Assembly: GCF_001426405.1 (NCBI RefSeq)
Contig: NZ_LMEP01000023.1
Coordinates: 124,001 to 188,000, forward strand
DNA: 64,000 nt
Direction: 5' to 3'
Source: Streptomyces sp. Root1304
GTDB lineage: Bacteria > Actinomycetota > Actinomycetes > Streptomycetales > Streptomycetaceae
Below the pieces are notes generated by a model. That model had not been told where the DNA came from. It saw nothing but the letters and a program-made list of their open reading frames with translations, and did no database searches. Within the stretch, counting starts at the first letter, position 1. Every line of letters starts with the position of its first letter. Position numbers and translations under genes: made by a program. This document shows positions 8,405 to 16,004 of this stretch, in pieces.

Positions 8405-10062
8405 TGCGGGGTGCCTTCCGGGGACGGGGAGTTCGGGGTGTTTCGGGGCTCGGAGGCGTCCGGCCCGGTCACGGCCGGGCGCGCGGTCTCCTGGGGGGCG
8501 GAGTCCGGCCGGGGGGAATCGAGCGGGGCGGATTCCGGCTGGGCGGGCTCGGGCAGCGGGGCTTCCGTCTGGGAGGCGGCGCGGACGGCCTGGCGGAAGG
8601 TGCCGAAGCGGCTCGCCGCCCCGGCCGCGGCGCCCGTGCGCGGGCTCGCGGTACGGGGTTTGGCGGCGGCGTCCGGCCCCTCGGGGTGGGCCGCCGCCAG
8701 GGCCCGGCCGCGGCGGCGGCGCGGGAGACCGCTCTCGCCGAACCGCGGGTGCTCGCCGGTGCCTTCGGCCGCGCTGTCGTGCACGGCCTCCGGCTCGGGA
8801 GCCGGAGCGACGGCCGGCGCGGGGGCGGTGGTCCGGTCCGGTGCCTCGCCGGTGGCCTGCGCGGGTACGGACACCCCGCGGCCGGCCGGGGGAGCCGGCG
8901 GGGGCGTGGGCGCGGCCTGGGGCTCCATGGGGGTACGGCTGATCAGTTCCTGGGGCAGCATCAGCAGGGCGCCGGTGCCGCCGCGCGCCGAGGGGCGGAA
9001 CGACACGGTCAGGCCGTGCTTGCGGGCCAGCCGGCCGACGACGGCCAGACCCAGCCGGGTGCCGGACAGGCCGGCCAGGTCCTGCGCGGCCGAGCCCACG
9101 GCGGCCTCGGCGCGCCGCAGCTGCACGTCGCTCATCACCAGACCGCTGTCCTCGACGGCGATCATGATGCCGGCCGGGACCTCTTCCACGTAGATGTGGA
9201 CCTCGGCGGTGGGCGGGGAGAAGTTGGCGGCGTTGTCCATGAGTTCGGCGAGGGCGTGCATGACGCCCTCGGCCGCGTGGCCGGCGACGGCCGCGTCGCT
9301 GCTGGAGTGCAGACGCACCCGCTGGTAGCCGCCGATCCGGCCCATGGCGCCGCGCAGGATCGACTCCATGCCGATCGGGCGGGCCCAGCGGCGGCCGGAG
9401 CGCGCTCCGGTGAGCACGGCGACGGAGTCGGCGAGCCTGCCCGCCTGGGCGGTGCGGTGGTCGAGGTGGAGGAGGTCGGTGAGGACGTCCTCGTCCGCGT
9501 GCCGGTGCTCCATCTCGCGCAGGTCCGCGAGCATGCTGGTGGCGAGGGCCTGCATCCGGCCCGCCGCGTTGGCCGAGGCGGCCATGGCGGCGGAGCGGCC
9601 GGATTCGGCGCGGCGCAGCCGGGCTTCGAGCCGCTCGACGTCGGCGGCCCGTTCACGGACGAGCGCCGTCGTCCGGGCGGTGTGGGAGCTGACGAGTTCC
9701 TCGGTACGCGCCGCGTGGGCGGCCTCGGCCGCCGCGGCCCGCGCCTCGTACCGCTCCTTGAGGGTGGCGGTCTCGCGCGCGGCGGACGCCCGCGACTGGG
9801 CGGCGTAGGTCTCCCGCGAGGCGAGCTCGGCGGAGAGGGTCTCGACCCGGCGGCTCAGCGTCCGCGAGGTGCGGCCGTACCAGGTGACGGCGAAGGCCGC
9901 CGCGGAGAGCAGCAGGACGCCGCAGGCGGCGAACCAGGCGAGCGCGGTGCGGACGCCGTCCGGCGCCGCGGTGGCCGCGGCGGCGGCGACCGCGCCACCC
10001 GCTGCGGCTGTCAGCGACGAGGCGATCAGGGCAGGGCGGAAGGGGGTGGGTGACGCCGACAT
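8401..10062 (-). CDS. cvnA: CvnA, membrane sensor histidine-kinase-like protein, conservon 1
   Basis: With the ATG at 10062 the product has 553 residues. Two membrane helices near the N-terminus (ALIASSLTAAAGGAVAAAAA and ALAWFAACGVLLLSAAAFAV) are followed by a long coiled coil (roughly residues 70-190), a DHp-like HLDHRTAQAGRLAD segment and a HATPase_c domain with N-box ELMDNAANFSPP and G-box GTRLGLAVVGRLARKHG. The C-terminal 200 residues are disordered, rich in Pro, Ala and Arg. CvnA proteins resemble sensor kinases, but kinase activity is not established. GAGAG lies 9 nt before the ATG; a GTG at 10086 is an alternative. A -10 box (10113-10118) lies upstream and cvnBCD with two P450 genes follow in one coupled operon. 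Confidence 0.92.
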   Translation of the reverse strand: MSASPTPFRPALIASSLTAAAGGAVAAAAATAAPDGVRTALAWFAACGVLLLSAAAFAVTWYGRTSRTLSRRVETLSAELASRETYAAQSRASAARETATLKERYEARAAAAEAAHAARTEELVSSHTARTTALVRERAADVERLEARLRRAESGRSAAMAASANAAGRMQALATSMLADLREMEHRHADEDVLTDLLHLDHRTAQAGRLADSVAVLTGARSGRRWARPIGMESILRGAMGRIGGYQRVRLHSSSDAAVAGHAAEGVMHALAELMDNAANFSPPTAEVHIYVEEVPAGIMIAVEDSGLVMSDVQLRRAEAAVGSAAQDLAGLSGTRLGLAVVGRLARKHGLTVSFRPSARGGTGALLMLPQELISRTPMEPQAAPTPPPAPPAGRGVSVPAQATGEAPDRTTAPAPAVAPAPEPEAVHDSAAEGTGEHPRFGESGLPRRRRGRALAAAHPEGPDAAAKPRTASPRTGAAAGAASRFGTFRQAVRAASQTEAPLPEPAQPESAPLDSPRPDSAPQETARPAVTGPDASEPRNTPNSPSPEGTPQ

Positions 10063-10112
10063 CAACCAGACTCTCGGGACAGGCACACGGGGAAGGGAGT
10101 CGTAACGTCGGC

Positions 10113-10118
10113 ACTATA
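10113..10118 (-). promoter_or_regulatory. -10 box (TATAGT) for conservon 1
   Basis: On the minus strand TATAGT fits the vegetative TANNNT -10 consensus, about 50 nt before the cvnA ATG. No clear -35 was seen at the usual distance, so an activator may be needed. The surrounding 10090-10210 stretch is markedly AT-richer than its neighbours. Confidence 0.5.
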
Positions 10119-10172
10119 GATCTGTTGTTGATCAATACGGAACTCAGTCGACCGGATCGTCATTCTTTACAT

Positions 10173-10195
10173 GGCACATGTATCGCTTATGTGCC
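10173..10195. promoter_or_regulatory. inverted repeat GGCACAT-N9-ATGTGCC upstream of conservon 1
   Basis: A perfect 7-bp inverted repeat with a 9-nt spacer lies about 55-80 nt upstream of the -10 box of cvnA. The position fits an activator or repressor site for the conservon operon. No known regulator is assigned. Confidence 0.5.
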
Positions 10196-10282
10196 CAAGA
10201 AAGTCCGACGTTGTTCGTTCTGCGCCGAAGTGGCGGGTGGGGGAGGGGGCCTGACCCTCTGTGGGCCCACGTCCCCCGGGGG

Positions 10283-10312
10283 CGACGCACCGGTGCCGGC
10301 ACCGGTGCGTCG
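10283..10312 (-). terminator. 30-bp perfect palindrome after the ferredoxin gene
   Basis: The half-site CGACGCACCGGTGCC is followed directly by its reverse complement, so RNA could form a 13-bp stem with a 4-nt loop. It starts 42 nt beyond the ferredoxin stop. Shorter palindromes GTGGGCCCAC (10261-10270) and CCCCCGGGGG (10273-10282) lie beside it. A terminator is the simplest reading. Confidence 0.7.
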
Positions 10313-10353
10313 GACGGGGTCGACGGGGTTCGAGGCCGGCGCCGGCGCCGGGG

Positions 10354-10590
10354 TCAGGCGGACCCGGAAGCTTCGGCCGGGTCGTGGATCGTGATCGCCT
10401 GTACGGGGCAGGCGCGGGCGGCCTCGTCCAGCAGCGTGTCGTCCCCGTCGGGGCCGGCCTCGGGACCGCCGTCCTCCCGGCCGGGCACGACCATCCCGAA
10501 TCCGTCGTCGTCCTGGGTGAAGAACCCCGGTGAGGTCAGGGCGCACTGTCCGGCGCCGATGCACAGGTCTCCGTCGATCGTGACGCGCAT
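10354..10590 (-). CDS. 3Fe-4S ferredoxin, partner of the CYP105-like P450
   Basis: A 78-residue acidic ferredoxin. The cluster ligands are visible as C-x5-C (CIGAGQC, residues 10-16) and a distal CP (ARACPVQAI), the pattern of 3Fe-4S ferredoxins that feed electrons to actinobacterial P450s. It starts 14 nt after the P450 stop with GAGGAG as ribosome site, so both are made from one transcript. It probably serves the adjacent P450, and could also serve the two conservon P450s nearby, which have no ferredoxin of their own; the latter is inference. Confidence 0.93.
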   Translation of the reverse strand: MRVTIDGDLCIGAGQCALTSPGFFTQDDDGFGMVVPGREDGGPEAGPDGDDTLLDEAARACPVQAITIHDPAEASGSA

Positions 10591-10604
10591 CCGCGGCACT
10601 CCTC

Positions 10605-11795
10605 TCACCAGTTGACGGGGAGGGCGAGCATCCCCTGGATCGTGTCGCCCGGCTTGAACGGGATCTCCTCGGCGGGTGCGTCGAGCCGCAGCCCCGGCAG
10701 CCGGCGCAGCAGCGTCCCGAGCGCGATCTCCAGCTCGGCGCGGGCCAGGTTCTGCCCCAGGCACTGGTGGATGCCGAAGCCGAACGCCACGTGGTGGCGG
10801 GCCGATCGGGTCCAGTCCAGGCTGTCCGGATCGCTGTAGGCGGCGGCGTCCCGGTTGATCACCGAGGTCGAGAACGCCACGCCCTCGCCCGCGCGGATGA
10901 CCGTCCCGGAGACGTCGATGTCCTCGCGCGCGACCCGCAGCAGTCCGTCCGCGATCGACAGGAACCGCAGCAACTCCTCGACGGCGGTGGGGACGAGCGC
11001 GGGATCGGCCCGCAGCTCCGCCATCCGCTCGGGATGGTCGAGCAGCGTGTACGTACCGAGGGAGATCATGTTCGCCGTGGTCTCGTGTCCGGCGATCAGC
11101 AGGATCGTGGCGAGCTGCACCAGCTCCTGCCGGTCCGGGCCGCCGTTCCCGGCGCCCTGGGCCACGAGGTCGTCGATGACGCCTTCGCCCGGCTTCGCCC
11201 GCTTGCGGTCGATCAGGTCGCCGAGGTACTCCTCCAGTTGGGCCAGGGCGTCCTCGGTGTCCGCGCCGGTCGGCCCGCGCAGCAGCCGCCGCGACTGTTC
11301 CTCGAAGAACTCGTGGTCCTCGTACGGCACACCGAGCAGGTCGCAGATGACCATCGACGGCACCGGCAGGGCGAAGGCGCTCACCAGCTCGGCGGGCGGC
11401 CCCTGGGCCTCCATGGCGTCCAGCAGGCGGTCGACGGTCTCCTGGATGCGGGGCCGCAGACCTTCCGTGCGCTTGAGGGTGAAGCTCGGGATGAGCAGCC
11501 GGCGCTGGGCGTTGTGCTCGGGGTCGTCCCAGCCGAGCAGCGCGGCACGGCGGCGCCGCCGCAGCGTTCCCGCGCGCTCGGTCGGCATCGGGAAGTCGGG
11601 CCGGGTGGAGTCGGTGGACAGGCGCGGGTCCGCGAGGAGCGCGCGGGCGGCCCCGTGCCCGGTGACCAGCCACACCTGCCGCCCGTCCCAGAGCGTCACC
11701 CGTGACAGCGGGCGTTCCTCGGCGGGCCGGGGGTAGTCGGTCGGCGGGTGGTAGGGGCAGGTCCGGGACTGCGGAAACGCAACGGCTTTCGTCAT
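10605..11795 (-). CDS. cytochrome P450, CYP105-like
   Basis: A 396-residue P450 with complete motifs: I-helix LLIAGHETTANM, K-helix EELLR, and haem loop FGFGIHQCLGQNLAR. The length, the AGHETTANM helix and the coupled 3Fe-4S ferredoxin are typical of CYP105, a broad-substrate actinobacterial family active on xenobiotics and antibiotics. The start MTKAVAFPQSRTCPYHPP is preferred because the preceding in-frame sequence looks non-coding. Two palindromes (11853-11883) upstream suggest repressor control. The gene lies between two conservons and next to a drug exporter. The substrate is unknown. Confidence 0.9.
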   Translation of the reverse strand: MTKAVAFPQSRTCPYHPPTDYPRPAEERPLSRVTLWDGRQVWLVTGHGAARALLADPRLSTDSTRPDFPMPTERAGTLRRRRRAALLGWDDPEHNAQRRLLIPSFTLKRTEGLRPRIQETVDRLLDAMEAQGPPAELVSAFALPVPSMVICDLLGVPYEDHEFFEEQSRRLLRGPTGADTEDALAQLEEYLGDLIDRKRAKPGEGVIDDLVAQGAGNGGPDRQELVQLATILLIAGHETTANMISLGTYTLLDHPERMAELRADPALVPTAVEELLRFLSIADGLLRVAREDIDVSGTVIRAGEGVAFSTSVINRDAAAYSDPDSLDWTRSARHHVAFGFGIHQCLGQNLARAELEIALGTLLRRLPGLRLDAPAEEIPFKPGDTIQGMLALPVNW

Positions 11796-11852
11796 GGGAG
11801 GCCTCGCTAGGTGCGAATCGGTGACTCTGACGTGGGTGCCGTCTCCACTACA

Positions 11853-11883
11853 TGCCTCAGGCACCTATCTGGTCTACGCGTAG
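11853..11883. promoter_or_regulatory. two palindromes upstream of the CYP105-like gene
   Basis: TGCCTCAGGCA (11853-11863) and CTACGCGTAG (11874-11883) are perfect palindromes 11 nt apart in the gap before the P450 gene. The second has the look of a TetR-type operator core. No regulator gene lies adjacent, so control would be in trans. Confidence 0.4.
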
Positions 11884-12030
11884 TTCGGCCAATCCACCCG
11901 ATCGGACCCACGGGGTCTCGGCCACCCGCCCGGTCGGCGCCGCGGAGGGTGTCGCAGGGGGCGCTCACCCGGGCAGGGCCCCGATGGGGGACCGGGGCGA
12001 ATGAGGGGGACACCGTCCTTCTCCCCTTGC

Positions 12031-12036
12031 TATGTT
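12031..12036 (+). promoter_or_regulatory. -10 box (TATGTT) for the leader of the chloramphenicol exporter gene
   Basis: TATGTT matches TANNNT. Its spacing predicts a transcript starting at or next to the ATG at 12044, so the short leader frame would be read as a leaderless message. A weak -35 (GGGACA-like) lies near 12007-12013. Confidence 0.45.
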
Positions 12037-12043
12037 GAGCCGC

Positions 12044-12094
12044 ATGTCCAGTCCTGAGGCGGAGAGAAGCCGGCCACCGGTGATCGGTGGCTGA
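12044..12094 (+). CDS. leader peptide (16 aa), possible attenuator of the chloramphenicol exporter
   Basis: The frame reads MSSPEAERSRPPVIGG and then stops; it lies 190 nt before the exporter start. Its ATG sits about 7 nt after a -10 box, so it would be translated from the very 5' end. The last codons overlap a perfect hairpin (12073-12091). Leader peptides at which drug-stalled ribosomes open an RNA structure are established for several chloramphenicol-resistance genes (cat, cmlA). That this one works so is inference; a second in-frame ATG at 12032 would fall inside the -10 box. Confidence 0.45.
   Translation: MSSPEAERSRPPVIGG
12073..12091 (+). promoter_or_regulatory. leader hairpin GCCACCG-GTGAT-CGGTGGC
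   Basis: A perfect 7-bp stem with a 5-nt loop spans the end of the leader peptide frame. A second small hairpin TCGGC/GCCGA follows at about 12127-12141. Together they could form alternative structures that control the downstream exporter gene. Confidence 0.45.
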
Positions 12095-12283
12095 TCGCGC
12101 AACCCTCTGACGACCCTGCCTCCTTCGGCCCTTCGCCGAGCAGTGCGTCGCGGATCCGCCATGGATCAACCGCATCGCGGGATCGCGCCCGGAGTCCCCT
12201 CCGCGGCGGCTCCCACGCGACCCCCGGACCTTCCGTCCGCGCGTCGCGTCCCCCTGTTTCTGCGATGTAGTCGGAGCTTCTCC

Positions 12284-13486
12284 ATGCCCTTCGCCGTCTA
12301 CGTTCTCGGGCTCGCGGTCTTCGCCCAGGGAACGTCGGAATTCATGCTGTCCGGTCTCGTGCACGACATGGCCGCCGACTTCGGGGTGTCCCTCGCGGCC
12401 GTCGGCTCGCTCACCTCCGCCTTCGCCGTCGGCATGGTCGTCGGCGCGCCGCTGGTCGCCGTGCTCAGCCTGCGGTGGCCCCGCCGCCGGGCGCTGCTGG
12501 CCTTCCTCCTCACCTTCCTCCTCGCCCACGTCGTCGGCGCCCTCACCCACAGCTTCGACGTCCTCTTCGTCACGCGGGTGGTCGCCGCCCTCGCCAACGC
12601 CGGCTTCCTCGCCGTCGGCCTCTCCACCGCCGCCGCCATGGCGGGACCGGAGGCCAAGGGCCGGGCGACCTCGGTCCTGTTGAGCGGAGTGACCCTGGCG
12701 TGCGTCGCCGGAGTTCCGCTCGGTGCCGTCGTGGGCGAGGTGTGGGGCTGGCGCTCCGCCTTCTGGGGCGTCGCCCTCGTCTCCGCGCCCGCCGTCCTCG
12801 CGATCCTGCGGTCCGTGCCGGCGACGCCCGTCGACCCCGGGGCGCCCGGCGTCCGCCATGAACTGCGGGCGCTGCGCACCCCCCGGCTGATCGTCACGCT
12901 CGCTCTCGGAGCGCTGGTGAACGGCGCGACGTTCTGCTCCTTCACGTATCTCGCCCCCGTCGTCACCGAGGTCACGGGCCTGAGCGCCGGGTGGGTTCCC
13001 GCCACGCTGGCGCTCTTCGGCATCGGCTCCTTCGTCGGCGTCAACCTGGGCGGCCGGCTGGCGGACCGCCGGCCCGGCCCGGTCCTCGTGGCCGGCGGCG
13101 CGGCACTGGCGGCGGGCTGGCTGCTGCTCGCCCTCGTGGCCGGCCACCCGGTGGCCGCGCTCCTCCTCGTCCTCGTCCAGGGGACGCTGTCCTTCGGCGT
13201 CGGCTCCACCCTGATCGCCCGGGCCCTCTACGCGGCCTCCGGGGCGCCCACCCTGTCCGGCGGCTTCGCCACCGCCGCGCTGAACGTCGGCGCGGTGGCG
13301 GGCCCCGTCCTGGGCGGTCTCGCCCTCGGCACGGGACTCGGCTTCCGCGCGCCGCCGGTCGTGAGCGCCGCGCTCGTGGCCGTCGCCCTCCTGGTCGCCG
13401 GCGCGGCCCGCCGCACCCTGAGGAGGGAAGGCGCGGCCGTGCGTTCGGAAGCCCAGGGTTCAGGGCGGGCGAACGTCAATTCGTGA
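12284..13486 (+). CDS. cmx: Cmx/CmrA-family chloramphenicol efflux MFS transporter
   Basis: A 400-residue major facilitator protein with 12 predicted membrane helices. The N-terminus MPFAVYVLGLAVFAQGTSEF, the segment LTSAFAVGMVVGAPLV, the stretch ALANAGFLAVGLSTA and FGVGSTLIARALYAASGAPT are close to the Cmx/CmlR group of actinobacterial chloramphenicol exporters. It pumps drug out across the cell membrane. ATG 12284 is chosen for its GGAG site 8 nt upstream and for its match with family N-termini. The long 5' leader with a small peptide frame suggests drug-inducible control. Flanking P450 and conservon genes are not required for this function. Confidence 0.88.
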   Translation: MPFAVYVLGLAVFAQGTSEFMLSGLVHDMAADFGVSLAAVGSLTSAFAVGMVVGAPLVAVLSLRWPRRRALLAFLLTFLLAHVVGALTHSFDVLFVTRVVAALANAGFLAVGLSTAAAMAGPEAKGRATSVLLSGVTLACVAGVPLGAVVGEVWGWRSAFWGVALVSAPAVLAILRSVPATPVDPGAPGVRHELRALRTPRLIVTLALGALVNGATFCSFTYLAPVVTEVTGLSAGWVPATLALFGIGSFVGVNLGGRLADRRPGPVLVAGGAALAAGWLLLALVAGHPVAALLLVLVQGTLSFGVGSTLIARALYAASGAPTLSGGFATAALNVGAVAGPVLGGLALGTGLGFRAPPVVSAALVAVALLVAGAARRTLRREGAAVRSEAQGSGRANVNS

Positions 13487-13516
13487 TCGGTTCATGGCGT
13501 GTTCGGTGCGGTGAAT

Positions 13517-13542
13517 GGTCATTTAATGCGCCCTGAATGACC
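13517..13542. promoter_or_regulatory. inverted repeat GGTCATT-N12-AATGACC before conservon 2
   Basis: A perfect 7-bp inverted repeat, which also holds two direct copies of TGAATG, lies about 50 nt upstream of the -10 box of cvnA2 and 30 nt after the exporter stop. It could be an operator for conservon 2 or a weak terminator for the exporter. The AT-rich spacer (TAATGC) argues more for a protein site. Confidence 0.45.
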
Positions 13543-13590
13543 GGTGGAGGTAGCCCTTCCAGCTCGGGCACATGGGGAACCCGAACTGAC

Positions 13591-13596
13591 TATGCT
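13591..13596 (+). promoter_or_regulatory. -10 box (TATGCT) for conservon 2
   Basis: TATGCT fits TANNNT and predicts a start near 13603, leaving a leader of about 155 nt before the cvnA2 ATG. An inverted repeat CACAGCG-N9-CGCTGTG (13619-13641) lies just inside that leader. No convincing -35 is present. Confidence 0.4.
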
Positions 13597-13618
13597 CCCC
13601 TCTGTGTTGCGATGCGGT

Positions 13619-13641
13619 CACAGCGAGTCATGAACGCTGTG
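13619..13641. promoter_or_regulatory. inverted repeat CACAGCG-N9-CGCTGTG in the conservon 2 leader
   Basis: Perfect 7-bp arms and a 9-nt spacer, the same geometry as the repeat before conservon 1 although the bases differ. Placed just after the likely transcription start, it could be a repressor site or a leader hairpin. Confidence 0.45.
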
Positions 13642-13757
13642 TGCTCGCGGACGGAACGCGGCGGCGGGAAGCGACCATCGACGCGCTCTCGGAGCGCCCC
13701 GTCGGCGCATCGCCTCACCCCAGTCCGCTCATTCCCAGTCTGCTGAGGGACCCCTTG

Positions 13758-15245
13758 ATGGTTCGTGCAGGATCGATGTCCAGAGCCCGCCCGCCCGCGC
13801 CCCCTCGGGTCTGGCTCCTCACCCCCGGAGTGCTGGCCGGCGCCTTGATGGCAGCGTTGCTCCTCTCGCCTGCACACATACGTACGGCCGTGGCCTGGTA
13901 CGGGCTCGGCGCGATCCTCCTCGCGCTCGCCGCCTCCGCCGAGACCGCGCGCCGGCTGCGCACCGCCGACGAGGCCCGCACCAGCCGGGCGGGAGCCGAG
14001 GAGCGCGCGTACTACGCGCAGCGCGAGGCGGCCCTGCTCGGCCGCCTCGCCGACCAGCAGGCCGCCACCGTGTGGCTCGCCGAGGAACTGCTGCCCGCGG
14101 CCGTCGCCCGGCTCCGCAGGGGCGCGCCCGCCTCGGAGGTCCTGCGGTCCGCCGCCTTCGGAAGCCACCTCGACGAGGACTTCGCCGAAGCGCTCCGGGG
14201 CGCCCTCGGGGCACTCCTGGAAGCGGTGGAGGCCGAGGAGCACACCCGCGACGCCTCCCAGCGCACCCTGGTCGCCGTCGCGCGCCGGGTCCAGGCGATC
14301 GTGCACCAGCTCGCCAAGGACCTGCACACCATGCAGATCGTCCACGGTAACGACCTCGTGGTCTCCCGGGGCCTCCAGGACGTCGACCACCGCAACGCCC
14401 TGATCGGGCGGCTCGCGGCCAGCATCGCCGTCCTCGGCGACGCCCGCCCCGGACGGCAGTGGTCGAAGGCGATCCCGCTCTACGACGTGCTCCGCGGCGC
14501 CATGTCCCGCATCGTGGACTACCCCCGCGTGAAGCTGACCTCGGTGGCCGAGGTGGCCGTGGTCGGACCCGGCTCCGAGCCGATGATCCACCTCCTCGCC
14601 GAACTCCTCGACAACGCCACCACGTTCTCGCCGCCCCACACCCCGGTGGAGGTCACCGCGAGCGAGGTGCCCTCCGGCATCGCGATCGAGATCGAGGACC
14701 GCGGCGTCGGACTCACCGAAGAGGTCCGGCACCGCATCGAACGCGTCATGAAGCAGTCGATGTCGGGCATCCAGCTGGCGAGCCTGGGCGAAGTGACCCA
14801 GCTCGGCCTGCCGGTCGTCAGCCGGCTCGCCCGCGAGCACGGCTGCGAGGTCGACCTGCGCACCTCCGCCTACGGAGGCGTACGGGCCGTCGTCCTCGTG
14901 CCCAGGAATCTGATCACCACGGTCCCGCAGCCCGTCATGCGCTTCCCGGAACCCGTCCGGAAGCGCGCGGTCAGCGGTCCGGTCCTGCCGAGGGTGGTGC
15001 CGCCGGTGGAGGCCTCCACGGAATCCGGCGAGGTCAGGAAGACCCCCAACGGACTCCCGCAGCGCCGCAGGGAGTCGCCCGTCCCGACCCCCGTCGTCGT
15101 GGCCGGTCCGACACCCCCGCCCGCCGGGGACTCCTCCGGCACGACCCGCCCCCCGGGTCTGATGTGGGAGGCCTTCAACGGCGACAAGCGAGCGGCTGCC
15201 GAACCCTCCACTTCCCCCAGCGAACCGTCAGATGAGGTTGAGTAA
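13758..15245 (+). CDS. cvnA: CvnA, membrane sensor histidine-kinase-like protein, conservon 2
   Basis: A 495-residue protein with two N-terminal membrane helices (GVLAGALMAALLLSP and AVAWYGLGAILLALAASA), a coiled-coil region, the DHp-like DVDHRNALIGRLAASIAVL, and a HATPase domain with N-box ELLDNATTFSPP and GLPVVSRLAREHG. The C-terminal 100 residues are disordered and proline-rich. ATG 13758 has GAGGGA 8 nt upstream; frames open further upstream but without a ribosome site. Architecture matches CvnA of conservon 1, with a shorter tail. The stop (TAA 15243-15245) lies one base before the cvnB ATG. Confidence 0.9.
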   Translation: MVRAGSMSRARPPAPPRVWLLTPGVLAGALMAALLLSPAHIRTAVAWYGLGAILLALAASAETARRLRTADEARTSRAGAEERAYYAQREAALLGRLADQQAATVWLAEELLPAAVARLRRGAPASEVLRSAAFGSHLDEDFAEALRGALGALLEAVEAEEHTRDASQRTLVAVARRVQAIVHQLAKDLHTMQIVHGNDLVVSRGLQDVDHRNALIGRLAASIAVLGDARPGRQWSKAIPLYDVLRGAMSRIVDYPRVKLTSVAEVAVVGPGSEPMIHLLAELLDNATTFSPPHTPVEVTASEVPSGIAIEIEDRGVGLTEEVRHRIERVMKQSMSGIQLASLGEVTQLGLPVVSRLAREHGCEVDLRTSAYGGVRAVVLVPRNLITTVPQPVMRFPEPVRKRAVSGPVLPRVVPPVEASTESGEVRKTPNGLPQRRRESPVPTPVVVAGPTPPPAGDSSGTTRPPGLMWEAFNGDKRAAAEPSTSPSEPSDEVE

Positions 15246-15246
15246 C

Positions 15247-15654
15247 ATGCAGCCACTGCCCAACATGGACTGGATGCTCAAGGAGCTCGTGGGCAGCGTC
15301 CCGTACGTGCGCCACGTGGTCGTCCTGTCGTCGGACGGGCTGTGCATCGGGCAGGCGAACACGGAGCCCGACGCCGCCGACGCCATCGCCGCCGCCTGTT
15401 CCGGCATCCAGAGCCTGGCGCGGGCCATCGCCCAGATGTTCCCGGAAGGGAACGGCACGACCCGGATGGTCGGGATCGAGGCCGACGGCGGCTACTTCTC
15501 CCTGATGGCCGCGGGCCCGGGGGCGTACCTCGCGGTCCTCGCCGACCAGGAGGTGGACGCCGGCCTCCTGGGGGACCGCATGCGGACCCTGGTGGTCAGG
15601 ATCGGCCAGCACATGACCAGCCCGCCCCGGGATGACGTCGGGCAGGCGATGTGA
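15247..15654 (+). CDS. cvnB: CvnB, roadblock/LC7 domain protein, conservon 2
   Basis: A 135-residue roadblock/LC7 protein beginning MQPLPNMDWMLKELVGSV, with the VVVLSSDGL hairpin and the AAACSGIQSLARAIAQMF helix. It is the presumed regulator or partner of the CvnD GTPase. ATG 15247 lies one base after the cvnA stop; an in-frame ATG at 15232 lies inside cvnA and lacks a ribosome site. The stop overlaps the GTG of cvnC. Confidence 0.92.
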   Translation: MQPLPNMDWMLKELVGSVPYVRHVVVLSSDGLCIGQANTEPDAADAIAAACSGIQSLARAIAQMFPEGNGTTRMVGIEADGGYFSLMAAGPGAYLAVLADQEVDAGLLGDRMRTLVVRIGQHMTSPPRDDVGQAM

Positions 15655-16004
15655 CATCAGAGAACCGGAACCCCTGGGAGGAAGGCAACCCCGTCCCCCT
15701 CTACGTCATCACCGGCGGGGGTTTCTCGGCCGAGACCTTCAACCTGGTCACCCTCATCGCGGCGAGGTCCACACCGGACCCCGCGATGCAGCCGGAGCAG
15801 GCGGCCATCCTCACCATGTGCACGTACCCGCTGTCGGTCGCCGAGCTGTCGGCCTACCTCAGCCTGCCGTTCAGCGTCGTCACCGTGCTCCTGTCCCAAC
15901 TCGTCGACGAGGAAAGGGTCGAGGCCATCGCGCCCGTCCCCGTCGCGGCGTTCCCCGAACGAGGCCTACTCGAGGCGGTGATCCATGGACTACGCAAGCT
16001 CTGA
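15651..16004 (+). CDS. cvnC: CvnC, DUF742 family protein, conservon 2
   Basis: A 117-residue DUF742 protein, the same length as its conservon 1 counterpart. It contains PLYVITGGGFSAETFNLVTL, a central winged-helix-like part, and the closing LLEAVIHGLRKL. It starts at GTG 15651, overlapping cvnB by 4 nt, and overlaps cvnD by 20 nt, exactly as in conservon 1. It probably acts with CvnA and CvnB at the membrane; no biochemical role is established. Confidence 0.9.
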   Translation: MTSENRNPWEEGNPVPLYVITGGGFSAETFNLVTLIAARSTPDPAMQPEQAAILTMCTYPLSVAELSAYLSLPFSVVTVLLSQLVDEERVEAIAPVPVAAFPERGLLEAVIHGLRKL

